In this document: positions 1 through 14,109 of the stretch, one piece after another
Position numbering within the stretch: position 1 is the stretch's first letter
Layout of the letters: each line of letters opens with the position of its first letter
Assembly: GCF_021155775.2 (NCBI RefSeq)
Contig: NC_060236.1
Location: forward strand, 24,938,238-25,002,237
From: Neodiprion pinetum
Taxonomy: Eukaryota; Arthropoda; Insecta; Hymenoptera; Diprionidae
Direction: 5' to 3'
DNA length: 64,000 nt
Notes under the pieces: generated by a model
The model's database searches: none
What the model was told of the DNA's origin: nothing
Seen by the model: the letters and a program-made list of their open reading frames with translations, nothing else
Position numbers and translations under genes: made by a program

Positions 1-52
1 TTACAATTTTTCCTGTTTTACCGAACAGTGATGGATGAATTTTTTATTTCAG

Positions 53-191
53 AGCCAACTTATACGAGTATCTCTTGAACGGCGGAGAAGACAAAGTTCC
101 GACCCGTTTCTTTGCAATAAATATGGACACTTTTATACCCAAACAAAGGATCGGCAGAGGCAACGAAGCGGGAAAAAAATGCCTAGCGTAG
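53..191 (+). CDS. Terminal coding exon of an unidentified gene (5' part outside the window)
   Basis: A pyrimidine-rich acceptor ending TTTATTTCAG at 52 is followed by a frame open for 45 codons to a TAG stop at 189-191. Codons run from 54, so the exon starts with the last base of a split codon. The peptide begins ANLYEYLLNGGEDK, continues through RFFAINMDTFIPKQRIGRG and ends GKKCLA. It is charged, has no transmembrane segment, and has a single Cys near the C-terminus. I do not recognise the family. The Arg-rich RIGRG stretch could suit a processed peptide, but no signal sequence is visible because the upstream exons are missing. It reads like protein rather than random AT-rich DNA, but the call rests only on the acceptor and residue composition. 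Confidence 0.5.
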
Positions 192-3100
192 TTTCCGGCA
201 AGCAAATTTTCGTGCTGCGTCACGGAAGATAATGTGTTTACGTTTGATCCGGTCTACCGCTGGACGCATGAATATAATGAAAAAATTAGGTGAAAAAAAA
301 ATGATTTCCAACATGATCATCAATCGTCGAATGATTATTTCCAAATCTACCGTTAACCGTTTTCGATTTAAATACTTGAGCCCCGTAAAAAGCCAATGGA
401 ATTGAAATTTTCTTTGAATTCAAGACTTGAAAACCCGCAACTCGTATCATAAAAGCTCTATTTTATCATACATTCCGAATACTGTTTACGAAATATTGAT
501 ATTGCAGCCAAATTGAAGGATGTTGTCTCGTTGAATTTGAGTAAAAAATTTGTCCGAATTTAAGACTAATCGAGTTGAAAATACGAACATAAAACCTTGA
601 ATGGTAATTGATTTAGTTTCGTTCGTGAGTGATGGTGAAACTTTTCCCATTTTATTCAACCCTCGTCATATTGTAGTTATATTAAACTCGTTTACCGCGC
701 ATCGGATTTTATACGCGGGCATGCAAAGAGATCCGAGATTATCGCTAATCCGTCAGAGCAGAGAGAAGGGTCAGGTTAAAATTACACCTTGGAAAATTGC
801 CGGTTAAACAAACAATATGGTGAATTAATTCCTCGCAGTTTTGTTACAAATATTTTGAAGACGTATTAAAAATGGCTGAATTGGTTGATTTATTCACATG
901 TAAAATCCTCACTCAACACTTTATTAGAATCATACAAATAGCTGAACTCTATATGTTGGAAGATAAATGACACCATTTTTTTTTTTTTTTTTTTTTTCAC
1001 CGCCGTTTGTTTCCTTCGAGACGCGAACCTGCCAAAGAAGGGGTTGTATTCTCGCCAAGACGTCGTTTATGACGGGCCTAAACTTTCCGTCGTTAAACAG
1101 GCCGTTGAAATTTCCAAGTTCTGACGCGGCAACGTTAATGCAAGCTGCTTATGAAGTCTCGCTTATTCGGACAAACAATACGCGTCGTATGATATTCATT
1201 TAAACACCTAATTAGCTCTCGGGGAAATGAGATAGTGCAAAAAGATGTTTCCTGGAAAACATTTCGCAATTTCCAAGTGACATTTGACGGTGATATTAGA
1301 AAACTTCACGGAAATTCGCGATAAATTTTATTATTTTAAACGTGTAACAATTATGCATTATAACACAATTCCACAAAGATAAATGACTTTCGAAAAAATC
1401 GATGTGGTGAAAACAAATCTCTGACGCAAGTTGTTTCCTCTTTTAATATGTCACACGTTATTTAGACGTAAAATCCGAAAAGTTTTGTATGACCTTCGCA
1501 AAGTGTATTTTTTTTTTTTTCTTCTTCTTTATGTGACGTTCCGACTTATTTCGGTTCTGTAATGATAAAATCGGGGACATCCTGTAATAACTGATCAGAC
1601 GATCGATAAATTTATCGATAATTATCCCAGATCGACGTCTCAGATTAATTACAGGGGTAGTCAGAATGCAGAAATTTATACGAAGCAGCCGACATCGTTA
1701 AGCGGTGGTAGAATAGCCTTCATTAAAATTCGAAGGATTCTAATGATCGTGAGCCAAAGGCTTTCGGTAAGATCTTGCAGGCTTTTCAATAAGACTCTTA
1801 AAATTGGTCCGATTAAACGCCGCTCGGCTTCCCTGACACAATTCGCGAGTTGTAGGTGAAGATGAGGTGAATATCTCCGGAAATTCGGAGCCTCGAGAGT
1901 AAAGTAGACGAAACAAGTAGGTTGATGAAAAATATACAGCCGAAGGAAATACTTGTGATCATAAATGTGATCAGAGGAAAAAGGAGATGAATGGGAAACC
2001 GGCAAATACGCCAGATTACCAAATTAACTTCAGAATAAGTATTACATGGAATTCCATCGTTTTCCGCATGTTAAACTCTAGACGACCAAATTTCCCGAAG
2101 GATTTAATTGTCGGAGAGGCGCCATTCGCATGGTTTTAATGAACGAGTATTCACTCCAGAAACTTTCTAATATGAGAACAATCTGGAGTTTCGACGGATT
2201 TGAAAACACCTATTTGCACCAATTCCCGCCAGGTAACGTCATCTACATCATGTAAGGTCATTGAGGTTGGCGGAGAAGATGAGTCCATAGACTTAAAGTG
2301 GCCATGTCCGGTTACGTACCTAACTTTTGTTTGTTAGAAATAATAATTTTTTTTGTCAATTTTTCTTGCACAAAGGAATTCTGGATATAGAATGAATATT
2401 TTTCTAACGCCCAAACTATTCATGGCTCAGGATGTGGCCATGGAGACTTTTTTTCCGAATGCCTAGATCTACAACGTATAAAAATCCAGACGATTTCACT
2501 GAAATCCAATTTCCGTGAGGTTGTTGCGAGGTTCTTTATACCTACGGTAAGATCCAGAACACCATGCGATTCCTGTAAATTTCACTGGAAGATATTTAAT
2601 CTCTTCGGAAATATTGCAGATGGCTAAAGGTGAAGAGAAAAACAAACTCTACCAATAATTCTGTATTGCCAATGATTGGTCGCTATACAAGTAGAGAAAT
2701 GTGCGTTACGTAGAAATATGAGAAATCAATATCGAAGCATTGCCACTTCCGAAAATGGCCACCACTATGAGTAGGCACTACTCGAATAATTTTGCTGGGA
2801 GGTTTGACGAATCATCAGAGATTGTTGGGATCCCCAGTCCCAGAGTTTAGGGTCAGAGATCGATCTTCCTATTACGAGGTGATGAGATATCTTGTGCATT
2901 CTATTCCCTCGACGGTAGGTTTCAGTGTTGAATATATTAACGTTTTTTTTTTTTTGCTTTTTTGCCGACGTTTAAGTGCTTCCAGAGTAAAGTTCTCCAC
3001 ATTGGTAAAGAAAACCGTGGGATTTTTGCCAAGCGTAATCCCAATGCGATGTAACTTCACAAGGGGATCAATAGATGCTTGCGAAAAGTAGGTAAAACAG

Positions 3101-6100
3101 GTGGATGAAGGGGTGAATATGGACTCAACGACGCAAAAATATTACCTGCAGGAAAACTCAGCTGGTGTAATTTAAGAGATAAACCGATGTCTCGAGTAGC
3201 CGTATCAAACACTGTCTGCAACGTCTTTGGAACAAAATCACTCAACCCCCTGACGTTAGAGGCAAACAAATTGAAAAGTGTTCCAATGTCAGTGAAATCC
3301 GTGGTACGAATGCACCAGTGATTTTTCCCCGGAATGCGGTATATACGTTAGAGAAGTAAGAGGTCGTGGATAATTGATTGGAGCTCGAGAGGCGAGTGGC
3401 AGTTAGTCAATCGGTTAATTCGGTCAAATACGTAAGGCCGTTTGCGACGAGGAGAGCAATTAGAATATCAACTTGGCTGACCGAGTACCCGAGTCTATTT
3501 GCCAGACTAAAAGTGTTTGTCGAACACTAAAGCCTGATACATGATGTTAATGAAAAGTGACTTGTGTTCCAGATGTCGTTTAGGGTACTCATCGACTTTT
3601 AATTACGACCGTGCGTGATAAAATTTATAAAAATCGAGTCAAATTAGATGTAGTTTGTGACGATTTATATTTTGAAATAGGATGAGAGACAGAGAGGGAA
3701 GGAGAGACGAGAGCGAAGGCTCGGTAGATCTACGTACTTCGAAATGATAAGACGTGTTTAAAGTCAGTGAGTTGAAGCGCAAATCCTGATCAGGTAAAAA
3801 TTTTAAGCCGAGCATAGTACGGAGAAAAAGAAAAAACTTCACTCGCAACGTTTTATCCGTTTTTAAATATCTTCACCGTATTGTATATATACACCTCGTT
3901 GAAAGCCTAGCTCGTATAAATTTTATTTCACTGACAATTTTCTCCTCACAATCTAAGCAAACGGTCAGATCTCTCAATTTTATAAGATAAACTATCTCCT
4001 TTGTTATGTATCATTTTTAATCTCATTTTCGCCCATCGTTTTATCTTTTCATTTATACCTACGTGTGTTTTTTGTTATTTATTTATATGTGTGTTTAGAC
4101 CAACAGGCTGGGTTTGTTAGTCCTGCGACGCGTAGGTTATACTGCAAAATGAAAAGACTAATTCAATTGATGGTGGATAAACAAAAGGAATAAAAAATAG
4201 AAGTTCCAAAATTATATAAAATACTCAATTTCTATCGGTGTTTTGATATTCGTGTTCTCGAATTCATTTTTGAAAAGTTACTTTTTTTCACACGATAAAA
4301 ATTCTCTACACATATAACATATTTACACCCTATCGTTTTCAGAATACCCACAAATTCCTCACTTTTTGCGCGACAATGTAATAAAGCTGCTGCCGAAAAA
4401 TAGGTACGACGAAAAAAAAAATAATATGTAAATGTTTTCCCACGTTACGGTGTTTAAGGCCGATATTCATGCGCATACATTATACGCGGCTGGTTATTCA
4501 CCGACAGCCATCCATTCCAGGACCCCTGAGTGCTGGCAGTGTTTTACACCAATGATAAATGGTTCATAATCCTGGAGACGGGAATTGTCATCGAGACTAC
4601 AAACCGAGCAGCATTTCGCACCGCATGAATACACGTGGACGTAACGACCATTCATCCCGGTATTTATCGATGGAAATTTTTCTCACCCCTTCGCGCCCGA
4701 TGAAAACACAATAGTCACGCACTCGCCTGGCTCTCTTCAGCCGTAAATAAAACCAGACCCGTTTGTTTAACGGTTCGTTTCGAGAACATCGCCAAGTGGC
4801 CGAACGTCAATTCACTTTCAAGATAATCGAAGAGATAATTGAGTTTTTAATTTTTGTTTTTTTTTTTTTTTTTGTTTTTTATTAATTCTTACCTCACCTG
4901 CAAAAGTTTATTCACGTGAGAGGAAAATTTTCTCGACTCTTAATTCTAACCAACCTTGACAGGATTTTTAGAGTCGATGAAAACATTCGACATATCAGTT
5001 TTTTTACGACAATGGGAGGCCGTTACTATTGAAGGGTTGAATCAATTCTACGAAATGACGTTCTTTCAGCAAATAATGCGCGTATTCATTGCTTGTACGA
5101 TGTTTAAACTTCACGTCGGTAAATAGCTATCTGAAAAAAAGTATTTTGATAAATCTCCTCCGCCCAACGTTGACAGGTTGTGAAGAAATTACAGTATCGA
5201 CTTCTAAGGGTAACGCTTCTACATCCATTTCAAAGTTCTTATACTTTCCGTCAGTTGCACAGAGTTGATAAAAACACTTGCCGCGGCACTTTATACGGAA
5301 AAAATACAAAGCCAACGACACCCTGGTGAACTGAAGGCAAAAAAGAAGCTGACTCCTAGCTATTTCAATATCTATAGTTGCTACATAAGGATCGTACACA
5401 GCATTCGCTATGAATGGAAAAAGTCAACGTGATATTTGAGGGTAAAAGAAACGAACAGACGTAATTCAGCGACTGACTAACCAGTGTAACGAAGAAATAA
5501 CGAGAGGGATGGGATCAGTAGGTGGAGGCGATAAAACAATTTCAAACACAAACTCCGCTGAATGGGAGATTTGTATTCCGCTTGAATAATTATTCGAACG
5601 ACGGAGGGAATTAGCTCAGATTTTTTAAACGTTTAAAATACCGATGAAGAGAATCCTCGCTTGCACGGGATGTTGATGATTGGACCAATTGCCTACCGCA
5701 GAGCACGTAATCCTTGTCTGTCGCAGAAGAAGATAGCTAATCCCATCCCATTCCGGTATTAGGTTTACGAATCCCATTCTATTCCTCGGTACTGTAACTT
5801 TGCGTTACAAGAATATAAAGGGGCTTCGCAAATGCAGCGAAAGACAGAAAATTCGGGGAAAATCGTATATCAGAGAAAATGGGTTCTCTCGAGTTAACGT
5901 CTGGAGAAAGACTTAGATTACAATAATGGCGGTGGGCGTAGCAGCAAAGGAATTCATCTATCTGTAACACGCTTTTATCTTGAAGGGCTAAGATTCCCTT
6001 GTTTACCCTGTACAGGTAAAGGGTAAAAAGTTACCTGTTAGTGACAGACCTCACAGCCGGGTACTCGAAGTACCCAAATTTCTTTTTATACTAGCTATAG

Positions 6101-9100
6101 GTCTCACAGTCACCCTTCTCGATAGACTCGAAACAATAATAGTGGACTCGGGGTCCATTTAATGATTCATAATATAGCCACCAGATATGAAACCGTACTT
6201 CAGGGTTTATTGGACAGGCTTTACGTTCATTCAATCAGTCGTTATTCAACGCTTGTGTCAACCTGGGTAACTTTTTAGCGGTTATCCGTTCAACACGGGT
6301 CTCGTCGCGAGCAGAACCTGAGTAGGCCCCAAGACGACGTGTACAGGCACCATCTCACCCGAAATCATCGGTCAGTACCTGTACTATTTTAACCGGGGGC
6401 TGCAAGCCGCGCCGGTTTCCCGACACGGAAACCACCCCGAGGTAGCTTAGCTACACCAATTTTGTGTGATTTGTTATTTATTTTCAAGTGTTCTTGATCC
6501 GCGGACTGTGATAACCACCTTGGTTTCCCAACGTGTCAACCACCCCGGGTCAAAACCTGAATCATGAGGCCCCGGGAAGGCCAGCGCAAAAATCTCTAAC
6601 CGGCTCTACCCAGTTCTGCTTTCGCATCTAATTACTCGACCACAGGTGACATTAGAAACACGTTCCAACGTCATTTAATAATCAAATCGATCATTATGAG
6701 CCTCGATTCGTCGAGTTGATAGCCCCATGTTCACACAGTTCACCGTATCACTCTCGCACACATAACGAGCTACTGTAAACAAGACTCACGTGTTGTCTCT
6801 TCAATGTTTCGACTACTACTGATCTGGTTTTGGATTCTGCTCCATATTCTCCTCTCACTTGCTCTCGCGGGGATTTTGAGAACTGTTGAGACTGTATCGT
6901 CTCATTGACCACTCGGCGTAGCGTGCGTGAGATTAGCGTACTTGGATTCATTCGCACACACATCGTAGTATTATAATACATTCTGTCCCTTTGCTACTCT
7001 CTAGCTGATCTATAGCGATCGTACACCCCCTCGCCTTACCATACCTCTCTGTTATTACATATGGTTTCAAGTAATGCTCGTCCAAATTGTAGTGCCATTG
7101 AGTACACTTCTTAATTTTTTACACATTCTCAGGTTGAGATCGCGTTAAACTTCGGATTATAACTTAATAATCACGTGGGGCAATAATGGTCTGTGGCAAT
7201 GGTCGATTACGAAATTATGGATCATAAAGCACTAGTTACAGCTGTTGTTTTCTGTCTATGTATTGGTATGCGTCGCCAACAGTACCTAAGGAACAGGTGC
7301 AGTGTTTAAAAAGGCAATGTCATTCGGTGGAAAACTGGAAGTTCTAACAAAAAAGCAGTTACATTGGCTGAGTCCCTGATTATCGCAAATCCTTGACGAA
7401 CGCTAATTTCTGATATCGATTGAACCAACACTTCGAAACTTTACGAACACGTAAGATCCAAACAGGTGAAATGATACTTGTTTTGTGAAACTACACGACG
7501 TTTATAAATTTAATGTAAACGAGCAATGTTCGAGCTTTTCTTCATTGCAGCAGGGTTGATGCTGGAACATCGTTGAGCTAGATTTTCAGAGAATTCTTTA
7601 GTGGGATAACGAGTCAGAAGACTTGACAGTTAATCAACGTTTCAGCAGGGTGCATTTAATGAAATTTAAGTTCACCGCGGAATCTCCGCAATCAGTGGCT
7701 GCGGCACAGCACGAAGCGTTGAAATTTGAATCGCAAATCTGAAATAAGAGGCAAGAGCCATCGCGTTGGTGTGCGCGGCATGAATCAGTACATTTGATGA
7801 GTAAATAAAAAAAAATCGGAGAAGTTGGGTGGAAGTGGCGACACCGGTACAGAATAATTCATCGTTCAAGCGTATGTTTCATAAACGTCATGACCATTAC
7901 GGAAGTTGAGAATGGAAAAACAGAAGGAAAAGTAAATAAATAAACAACCGAAGCCTGCAACACCGGAGTGTTCTGGAAGGGGTGATCGATACTATGTTTC
8001 CCTTCGGTTTAACCGATCATAATGTCGTGCATTGATCGAGAAACCATAGAAAATAAAGTAAAATGAGGTTACCGCCATCGCGATGTAGAAATTCACGCGA
8101 ATTTTCAACGTATTCGATGAAAGGACTCAGCGGCCCAAATCCTAATACACGATCAGAGGAAACACTTTGCTTTTTTTAAAAAATCAATTTATAGCCGCAT
8201 TGTGTGGAAAATTTTCTCTTGGGAACACAATATTTTTTTGTAAATATCAATATTCGTGAAATATTTGTTTCAAAATCACGAAAAAAATTTAATTGAATAA
8301 AATATACTTATAAATACACAATCTCGATTTTAACTTAGTTAATTTAATGAAATAATACTTTTTTTTCATAGTATCATCAAAATATTGAATACCCTCTGGT
8401 AGATTCAATTAAATTTCTTCATACAATACACTAAATCTATTCAGAGGATAAAGATTAGTAAAATTTACGAAATAACGAGAGCTACTAATTGATTACCACT
8501 ATAAAATAATATGTTACATTATTCGTGGTCTAATACCATTGAAGCAGCCTGTCAATTCGCTATGGCATGTTTCTTTGTCATTTCTTGATGTGGCAAATAA
8601 TTCATGTAGCATAAATTACAATCAAACGATAACTTTTTCAACAATCATTATTCAATCTGTACAAAATGATTTCATTCCGTTGATCTGATTTCGCAACTGC
8701 AACAGAATCTATGGGACTGTGGTCCCAAACCTTTTCTCAGACATTACTGAAAATTTTGGTTTCTGCGCACTGTAAAATGAACTAATCGTAAACTGTTCGT
8801 TTGTGTGAAAATAATGTCCGGTCGGATGTATATTAACCAAGAAATTTCGTAGCAAAGAACAGAATTTTGGTCATTACGCCCACATTTATTTATTTATTTT
8901 ATTTTATTTTTTTTTTTTAACTGTACTTCGACAGTACGTGATCGATTGACAATGAAAGTCAAGTTCCGCCTGCCTGACCTGGACAGAGATAACACAACGT
9001 GTCGAATCGAAGGAGTTATTAATGGCAGCAGCTCCCGAGGTTCGATACAGAATTTCAATTACCCCGCGACAGTTTTTTTGGAGTCATTAGTCATTACCTT

Positions 9101-9429
9101 CCGATAGACTGGTGCAGAGTGGCATCAAGTATGCAAATTCGGTTTCATACCGAACGGGAATTGAAAATGAGCGACATCGTTGAAGTGGCGCTGTATTTCC
9201 GCAAGATGAAAAATGAGGAATCCGTCATAATTTACCGCAACCACTTTGAACGCTTCGTTAATTCCTCGACTCCTGACGCCAGGGACGTAAATCGAGGAGC
9301 ACAATCACGGTGTAGTTTCTAAGACAATTGCGATTCCAGCGTCGTATTACTCGGGGAAAGTGAACCTCTCTGATCACCGTTTGTAACCTGCACTATGCCA
9401 ATCACGTCTCGACGGACTCACTTCCGACG
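192..9429. other. Gene-poor region, about 9.2 kb
   Basis: I found no spliced gene model here. Open frames are short and AT-rich, without signal peptides or family motifs. There are several poly-T or poly-A runs (about 979-997, 1508-1520, 4857-4873, 8900-8918). The stretch at about 6050-7050 is richer in G+C than its surroundings and may be an old mobile-element remnant. The segment at 4480-4760 is also somewhat GC-richer and unexplained. The 3' UTR of the gene ending at 191 must lie at the left edge, but I see no clear AATAAA close to it. Confidence 0.5.
6050..7050. mobile_element. Possible LTR or other transposon remnant (uncertain)
   Basis: This kilobase is more GC-rich and less A/T-tract-rich than its flanks, and it has no long open frame. 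It starts near TGTTAGTGACAG (about 6037), which would suit a retroviral-type LTR start. I could not find a matching CA end with a target-site duplication. The call is only a compositional hint; a degraded regulatory island is equally possible. Confidence 0.2.
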
Positions 9430-9436
9430 TATATAA
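9430..9436 (+). promoter_or_regulatory. TATA box of the Gln-rich secreted protein gene
   Basis: TATATAA lies about 130 bases upstream of the ATG at 9565, in a short GC-richer stretch. Transcription would be expected to start near 9460-9472. A TCAGG at about 9469-9473 could be the initiator, although the spacing is somewhat long. Confidence 0.55.
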
Positions 9437-9564
9437 CTCCCCACGGCATCGTTGTCCTGGTTTAACTCTCAGGAGGGTTACCTGCGAGCAAACGATTCCG
9501 ATCATACCGCAGTTGCACCTTCGAAGACACGCATCGCTCAGATCGACACTGGTCAAATTTAATC

Positions 9565-12500
9565 ATGGATTTAACGGTGAGCTAAACACGTTTTTATCGA
9601 ATTAACTCCTTCGGTCACAGTGGAATGCTCAGCGTTCCACCTCAAAAATTTCCATTTCTTGGCCTTATCACAGTTTATTTACAACTTCGAATAGTCCTTG
9701 TTACTTCGTACAATCCCAAGGACCACCGAGTAACAAGTTCCTGCCAGAACCATCGAATTTTTATAGTTTTTTTGATTTTACATCCGCAATATTGAATCCG
9801 CCATCTTTGATTTAGAAATTATCAAATTTTGACTTCAGTTTCGTGCTCAGCGACCACAAAAACCCCCCGAGTAACAAAATTCAGGTCAGAATATTAAGTT
9901 CAAAAATGTGCAACTGGAAGGGTTGATACATATAAAATAATTCACGTATGTGCGGTGCGATGTATTTGCCTTTGCAAAATGTTAATGAACCTCTTGAAAT
10001 GGAAACGTTTTTTGAAGGACTGGAGTGAGTTGAGAAATTTTTTCCCACAACGCGATTTGTTCGCTCAAAGTATAACTGTGTTTCACAGACATTTCACGAT
10101 ATGTTCAAAGCCTTTGTAATTCTAATGGAGTATTCTGTGACGTCGTCACGTTGACCACAACGAACAATATTACAATGATTCGAATTCTTTGACCTCAGTT
10201 TCAGAATTCGAAGAAAGATCTTGGCGTATTTTATTTAAAGAAAAAGAAAAGAATAAACTATTGAAGTACCCAGGTTATAAGAAAAGACCTAGCGTCCTAT
10301 TTCAGAGACATACTAGCAGTTGATCGGCCGTGTTGAAAAAAAGGAACCAAATCACTATCTTCATAGATTTAAATTAACAATATATCGTGAGTGTACATAC
10401 TCATGCGAAGTCATCTTCTGGTGAAAGCGGAATCTCATCCAGTTGAACTGGATAACCGTAGCAGCACTTAAATAGTGTTTGTATTACCCAGAGGTATCTG
10501 ACTGATTAGTGAAATGGAAATGTAATGTGAACCTCTCAACATTCCCACTCAAAGAATCCAAAGGAGATTGTATATTTCATTTTCAATTATGGTAACGATC
10601 ATCAAGTCAGTCATGACCCATCTCATTTGATCTTGAACTTACCCAACTCAACATGTCGGGTTTAATTCAACATTAATCATACACAATTAACATAAATGCA
10701 TTGTTTGAATAAGAAGATATGAGTTCAACCTAATTGTACTCATGTACTTTGGAATATGATTAATTAATTGTTCTCGGAGAAATCCGTTATGAAAAGATCC
10801 GTTCAAGATGGCGAACTTTTCGAGTGTCCATCCTTCAATTCAAAATGTTCTTGAATACCGACTGCATAACTCCGTATTGAATGTCTTACAGGCATATTAA
10901 TCTTATCGTCCGAGTCTGCTTTTTGCACACGGTACAATGACCTAGCATTCTTTGAAACCCTTGGACTTTGCAAAAATTTCGAAACTTGAATTCGACGATT
11001 AATTCGCATGAGAAAGCGATTAGCGCGATGTTCATGAAAGCTATAAGCCGTGTACATTTCCAGTGGCGATATACAAACGATTCAGCTTGGTGAATGATTA
11101 AGGCTCGGTAGTGCGTGATCGTTCCACGCCGCTAGTCGAAATGTATGAATATTCAGTGGAACAGGTTGCCAACGGTAGTTGTGGCTGGCGATAATCCCTG
11201 AAAATTTACGTGAAAAATCCGGTAAATCCTGAAAATAATCGAAAGCTCTACAAGCTTGCAAATGAGCGGCAGGATGCCAAACAATGCGAACTTTACGAAC
11301 AAAGGGAAAAAGAACCGACAAGCCAACTCTTGGCACTCGGCACTCCTGCACTTTCCAATTTTCACAACTTTCCACGTACTTCGAATCTAACTCGTAAAAA
11401 TGATCACTGATTTCCGTCATCCCGCAGAGAAACGCAATCGCCCTTGGGCTGTTCTGCGTTTTGGCGACCGCTGCGGAACCTCCAGTACCACAAGGCATCA
11501 GAGCCTCGAATGTCCTTGGAGGTTCGGGACAACACGCCTCCTTTAGCTTCGTAAGGCCCGGACTCACGCAGACCTCGTACTCCTTCAACGGGCCCAGTTC
11601 ACATCAAGCCTTCAGTTCCAGCATCGGCAATCCTCACCTTGCCCAAAAAGTGCTGCCCAATGTGGCCCAAGCCTTGGCCTACCGGAACCCTGGACTAGGT
11701 AACGAAAAATTTATCTTTTTCCTATCCAAGCTAGGTATACATCAGAGGAGAATAAGATTATCCAGTCTTGTCATTTTTCAATCTTGGTTACTTTATCCAA
11801 CGGGTAGTACAATTCCTTTCTCAAATTTCATAGTGCCACAATATGATTTATTGACTTGACAAGTATTTATACGTTTGCTTACGATCAGTCTTCAAGTACA
11901 AATGAGATTGGCAATGAAAGTGCCTGTTAGTGTTAGAAACTATATGCAATCATCTCTGTATCTGATCTGATTCGTCCGAACAGTGAAGCTTGCATCGTGC
12001 TTAGTCCAACGATTGAATCATCAAAGCTTGACTAAACACGTTTTGCATGCTCTGTCGATAAAATGGCGAAAAGATACTGTTCCGAATATATTTCGGTTGT
12101 TGAACGTACTGTTCCGTTCAAAAGTAACTCGAAAACCTGAAAAAGTTTCAAACCACGTTCGGTACGAAGTTCCAAGGTCTTCGCCTGGTCCGCTTTACCC
12201 GATCTGACTTTTCACCGCCAATTAACTTTTCCCAGGCTACTTTCCAACTGGCCCGATAACAACCGCGTACGCTTCGTCCGGAGTACAGGCCGCACCTGGA
12301 GGTCATCCTCCTACTCTCGGAACGCAAGTAGCTTACCAAGGAGCACCGGCTCCTGATCAATCCGAGGCGGCTGCCCTGCGCGCTTACCTTCAGCAACAAT
12401 ACCAGCAACAGTACCAGCAGCAGATTCAGCAACAATACTTGCAGGCCCAACAACAACATCAGCTGCAGAATTCTCAAGCTGCACCGCAAGCACAGCCAGA

Positions 12501-13586
12501 CGCCACGGCTTATCAAGCTCAACTTGCACAGATCCATGCGTTTAGACAGGCGCAAGCGCAGGCTCAGGCCGCTCAATCTTCTGAGCAATTACAACAGGTA
12601 TGGCAAGCCATTTCGGCGAGGAAGACTTATCACGATTTAATGTGGCTGAAACATATTTTTTGGAACGAATTAGACTAGTTCGCAGTCAATCGCTGATCAA
12701 ATACTCTGCAATTTAATTTTGGCGAAACTTTAACACGGTAGAAAGTAAAAAAGTTATTCGGAAAAACAACGCGTGGGATCTCTGGTACAACGTGTTTTTG
12801 AATTTCTCTGTGGATTTTTGTCTTAATTCAACAACTTTTCGAACTAATTATGCCGTTGCTCTGTTCTTGTACGAAATTCATTCTTACTACGTTTTTAATT
12901 TGAATGAAACGCAATTTTTTAATATTATTGTACATATTTTTACTGGAGTTGTACCAAACTTGTATTTATAACGATAATAATATCAATTTGAAATTGGTTA
13001 TACGAAGCACGATCCATTGAACAAAAAAATAGGGTAACGTGTGTACGAAACAAAGTTCCGAATCGATACTTGTGGGTGATTGATGACGCAACACGACCAT
13101 TTATGGATGAAGTAAAGCTACAGTTCAGAAATTTTTTGATACATTTCAAACGAGTTTGAAAACTTGCGTAAATAGAAAGAAGAATGTCTGAGTAATACGG
13201 AAGGGCTTTCAAGGTAATTTATAGAAACTTTCTCTCCAACTTAGTTTCGAACTTTTTCCCAGAGATATCAGAGATTTTCTTAGAAATTGTCACTTAAAGA
13301 AAAAAAAATCCTTTCTTCAGTCCTTTGACACAAAATTCGCACTATTAAACAAATCGCAGTTGAATTGACACTTGGAAAAGTTTTTACGCCAGAGGTCGAA
13401 TCTTGCGTACTTTAACATCAACTCTTTTTCCAGATTCCCGAACAAATACAGCTGCAACAGCGAGAACAACAACAACAACAGCAACAACAACAGCAGACTC
13501 AGAACTTACTCGGCGTCGCTTATTCATCAGCCCCTTCGGTCGCTCACGTGAAAGTGAGCGGAAATGGATACAATTTTGACTTTTAA
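9565..13586 (+). CDS. Gln-rich secreted protein, probably cuticular (265 aa, four coding exons)
   Basis: Model: exons 9565-9576, 11428-11698, 12236-12597 and 13434-13586 (TAA). All introns are GT-AG and phases agree (0, 1, 0). Exon 1 encodes only MDLT; exon 2 completes a signal peptide (RNAIALGLFCVLATA), with cleavage likely before AEPP. Residues about 30-94 are rich in Ser, Phe, Pro and Gly, with a YSFNGPSSHQAFSSS-like segment. Exon 3 adds a Pro/Ala stretch and then YQQQ-type glutamine runs and Gln-Ala repeats. Exon 4 opens with a ten-Gln tract and closes with VAHVKVSGNGYNFDF. There is no Rebers-Riddiford chitin-binding consensus and no Cys pattern. Low complexity, secretion and the tail shared with the neighbouring cuticle genes point to a low-complexity cuticle or eggshell structural protein. 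The family is inferred, not proven. Intron 1 (1.85 kb) is the longest. Convergent with the next gene. Confidence 0.8.
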
Positions 13587-14080
13587 ATAGCGTGCGTTTA
13601 TAACGTGAATAGTATCGGATTTTTTGTATATAGTACACGAACAAGCCAAAGTGCTTGTGCTTTATATCATCGTTATAATACTTTTTATACGTTGCATAGT
13701 TTTGTCAATTAACGTCTCACTTGACACTATTTATTCCTTTATTATCATCCGCACTAACCTGTATGATATTGGCCAAGTTTGTACTTTGTTATGTCAGGAT
13801 GTAAATCGTTGGTTGAATATCGTATTCGTGGGAGCTTCTTCCTTGAAACGGTTATTTTTCGAAATCCGTCTCATCGCAATCTTTGTACTATGAAATTGCG
13901 TGCAAACTTAAATGTTACAAATTGCAGATTCGAGACTTATATACTGCATATTTTGTAATCTAACCTTCAGTCACATTGACCCTGATGTCAAAGCTATGAC
14001 GCGAAGTCGATGAAATGAAGAAGAAGAAGACAGTTGGTCCTATTATCGGTAATGCCATTATCCAAGTCGTTTCTTGAGCA

Positions 14081-14086
14081 AATAAA
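14081..14086 (+). terminator. Poly(A) signal AATAAA
   Basis: The first clear AATAAA after the stop at 13586 gives a 3' UTR of about 500 bases for the Gln-rich protein gene. It is followed by an A-run and a T/G-containing stretch, as expected near a cleavage site. Confidence 0.6.
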
Positions 14087-14109
14087 GTAAAAAAAATTGT
14101 ACAACGTTT

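Noticed and set aside
5127..5399. Minus-strand frame with CRGKCFYQLC after a pyrimidine-rich acceptor
   Set aside because: No partner exon, no signal peptide and no poly(A) signal; probably chance, though it is the most protein-like frame in the left 9 kb.
9119..9322. 67-codon plus-strand frame upstream of the TATA box at 9430
   Set aside because: No splice or promoter support; it probably belongs to upstream regulatory sequence.
11082..11588. 168-codon minus-strand open frame
   Set aside because: Mostly the antisense of exon 2 of the Gln-rich gene plus intron sequence; no family features.
12148..12588. Leu-rich minus-strand open frame
   Set aside because: The antisense of Gln/Ala codons gives Leu/Cys/Ser; it crosses a splice acceptor of the real gene.
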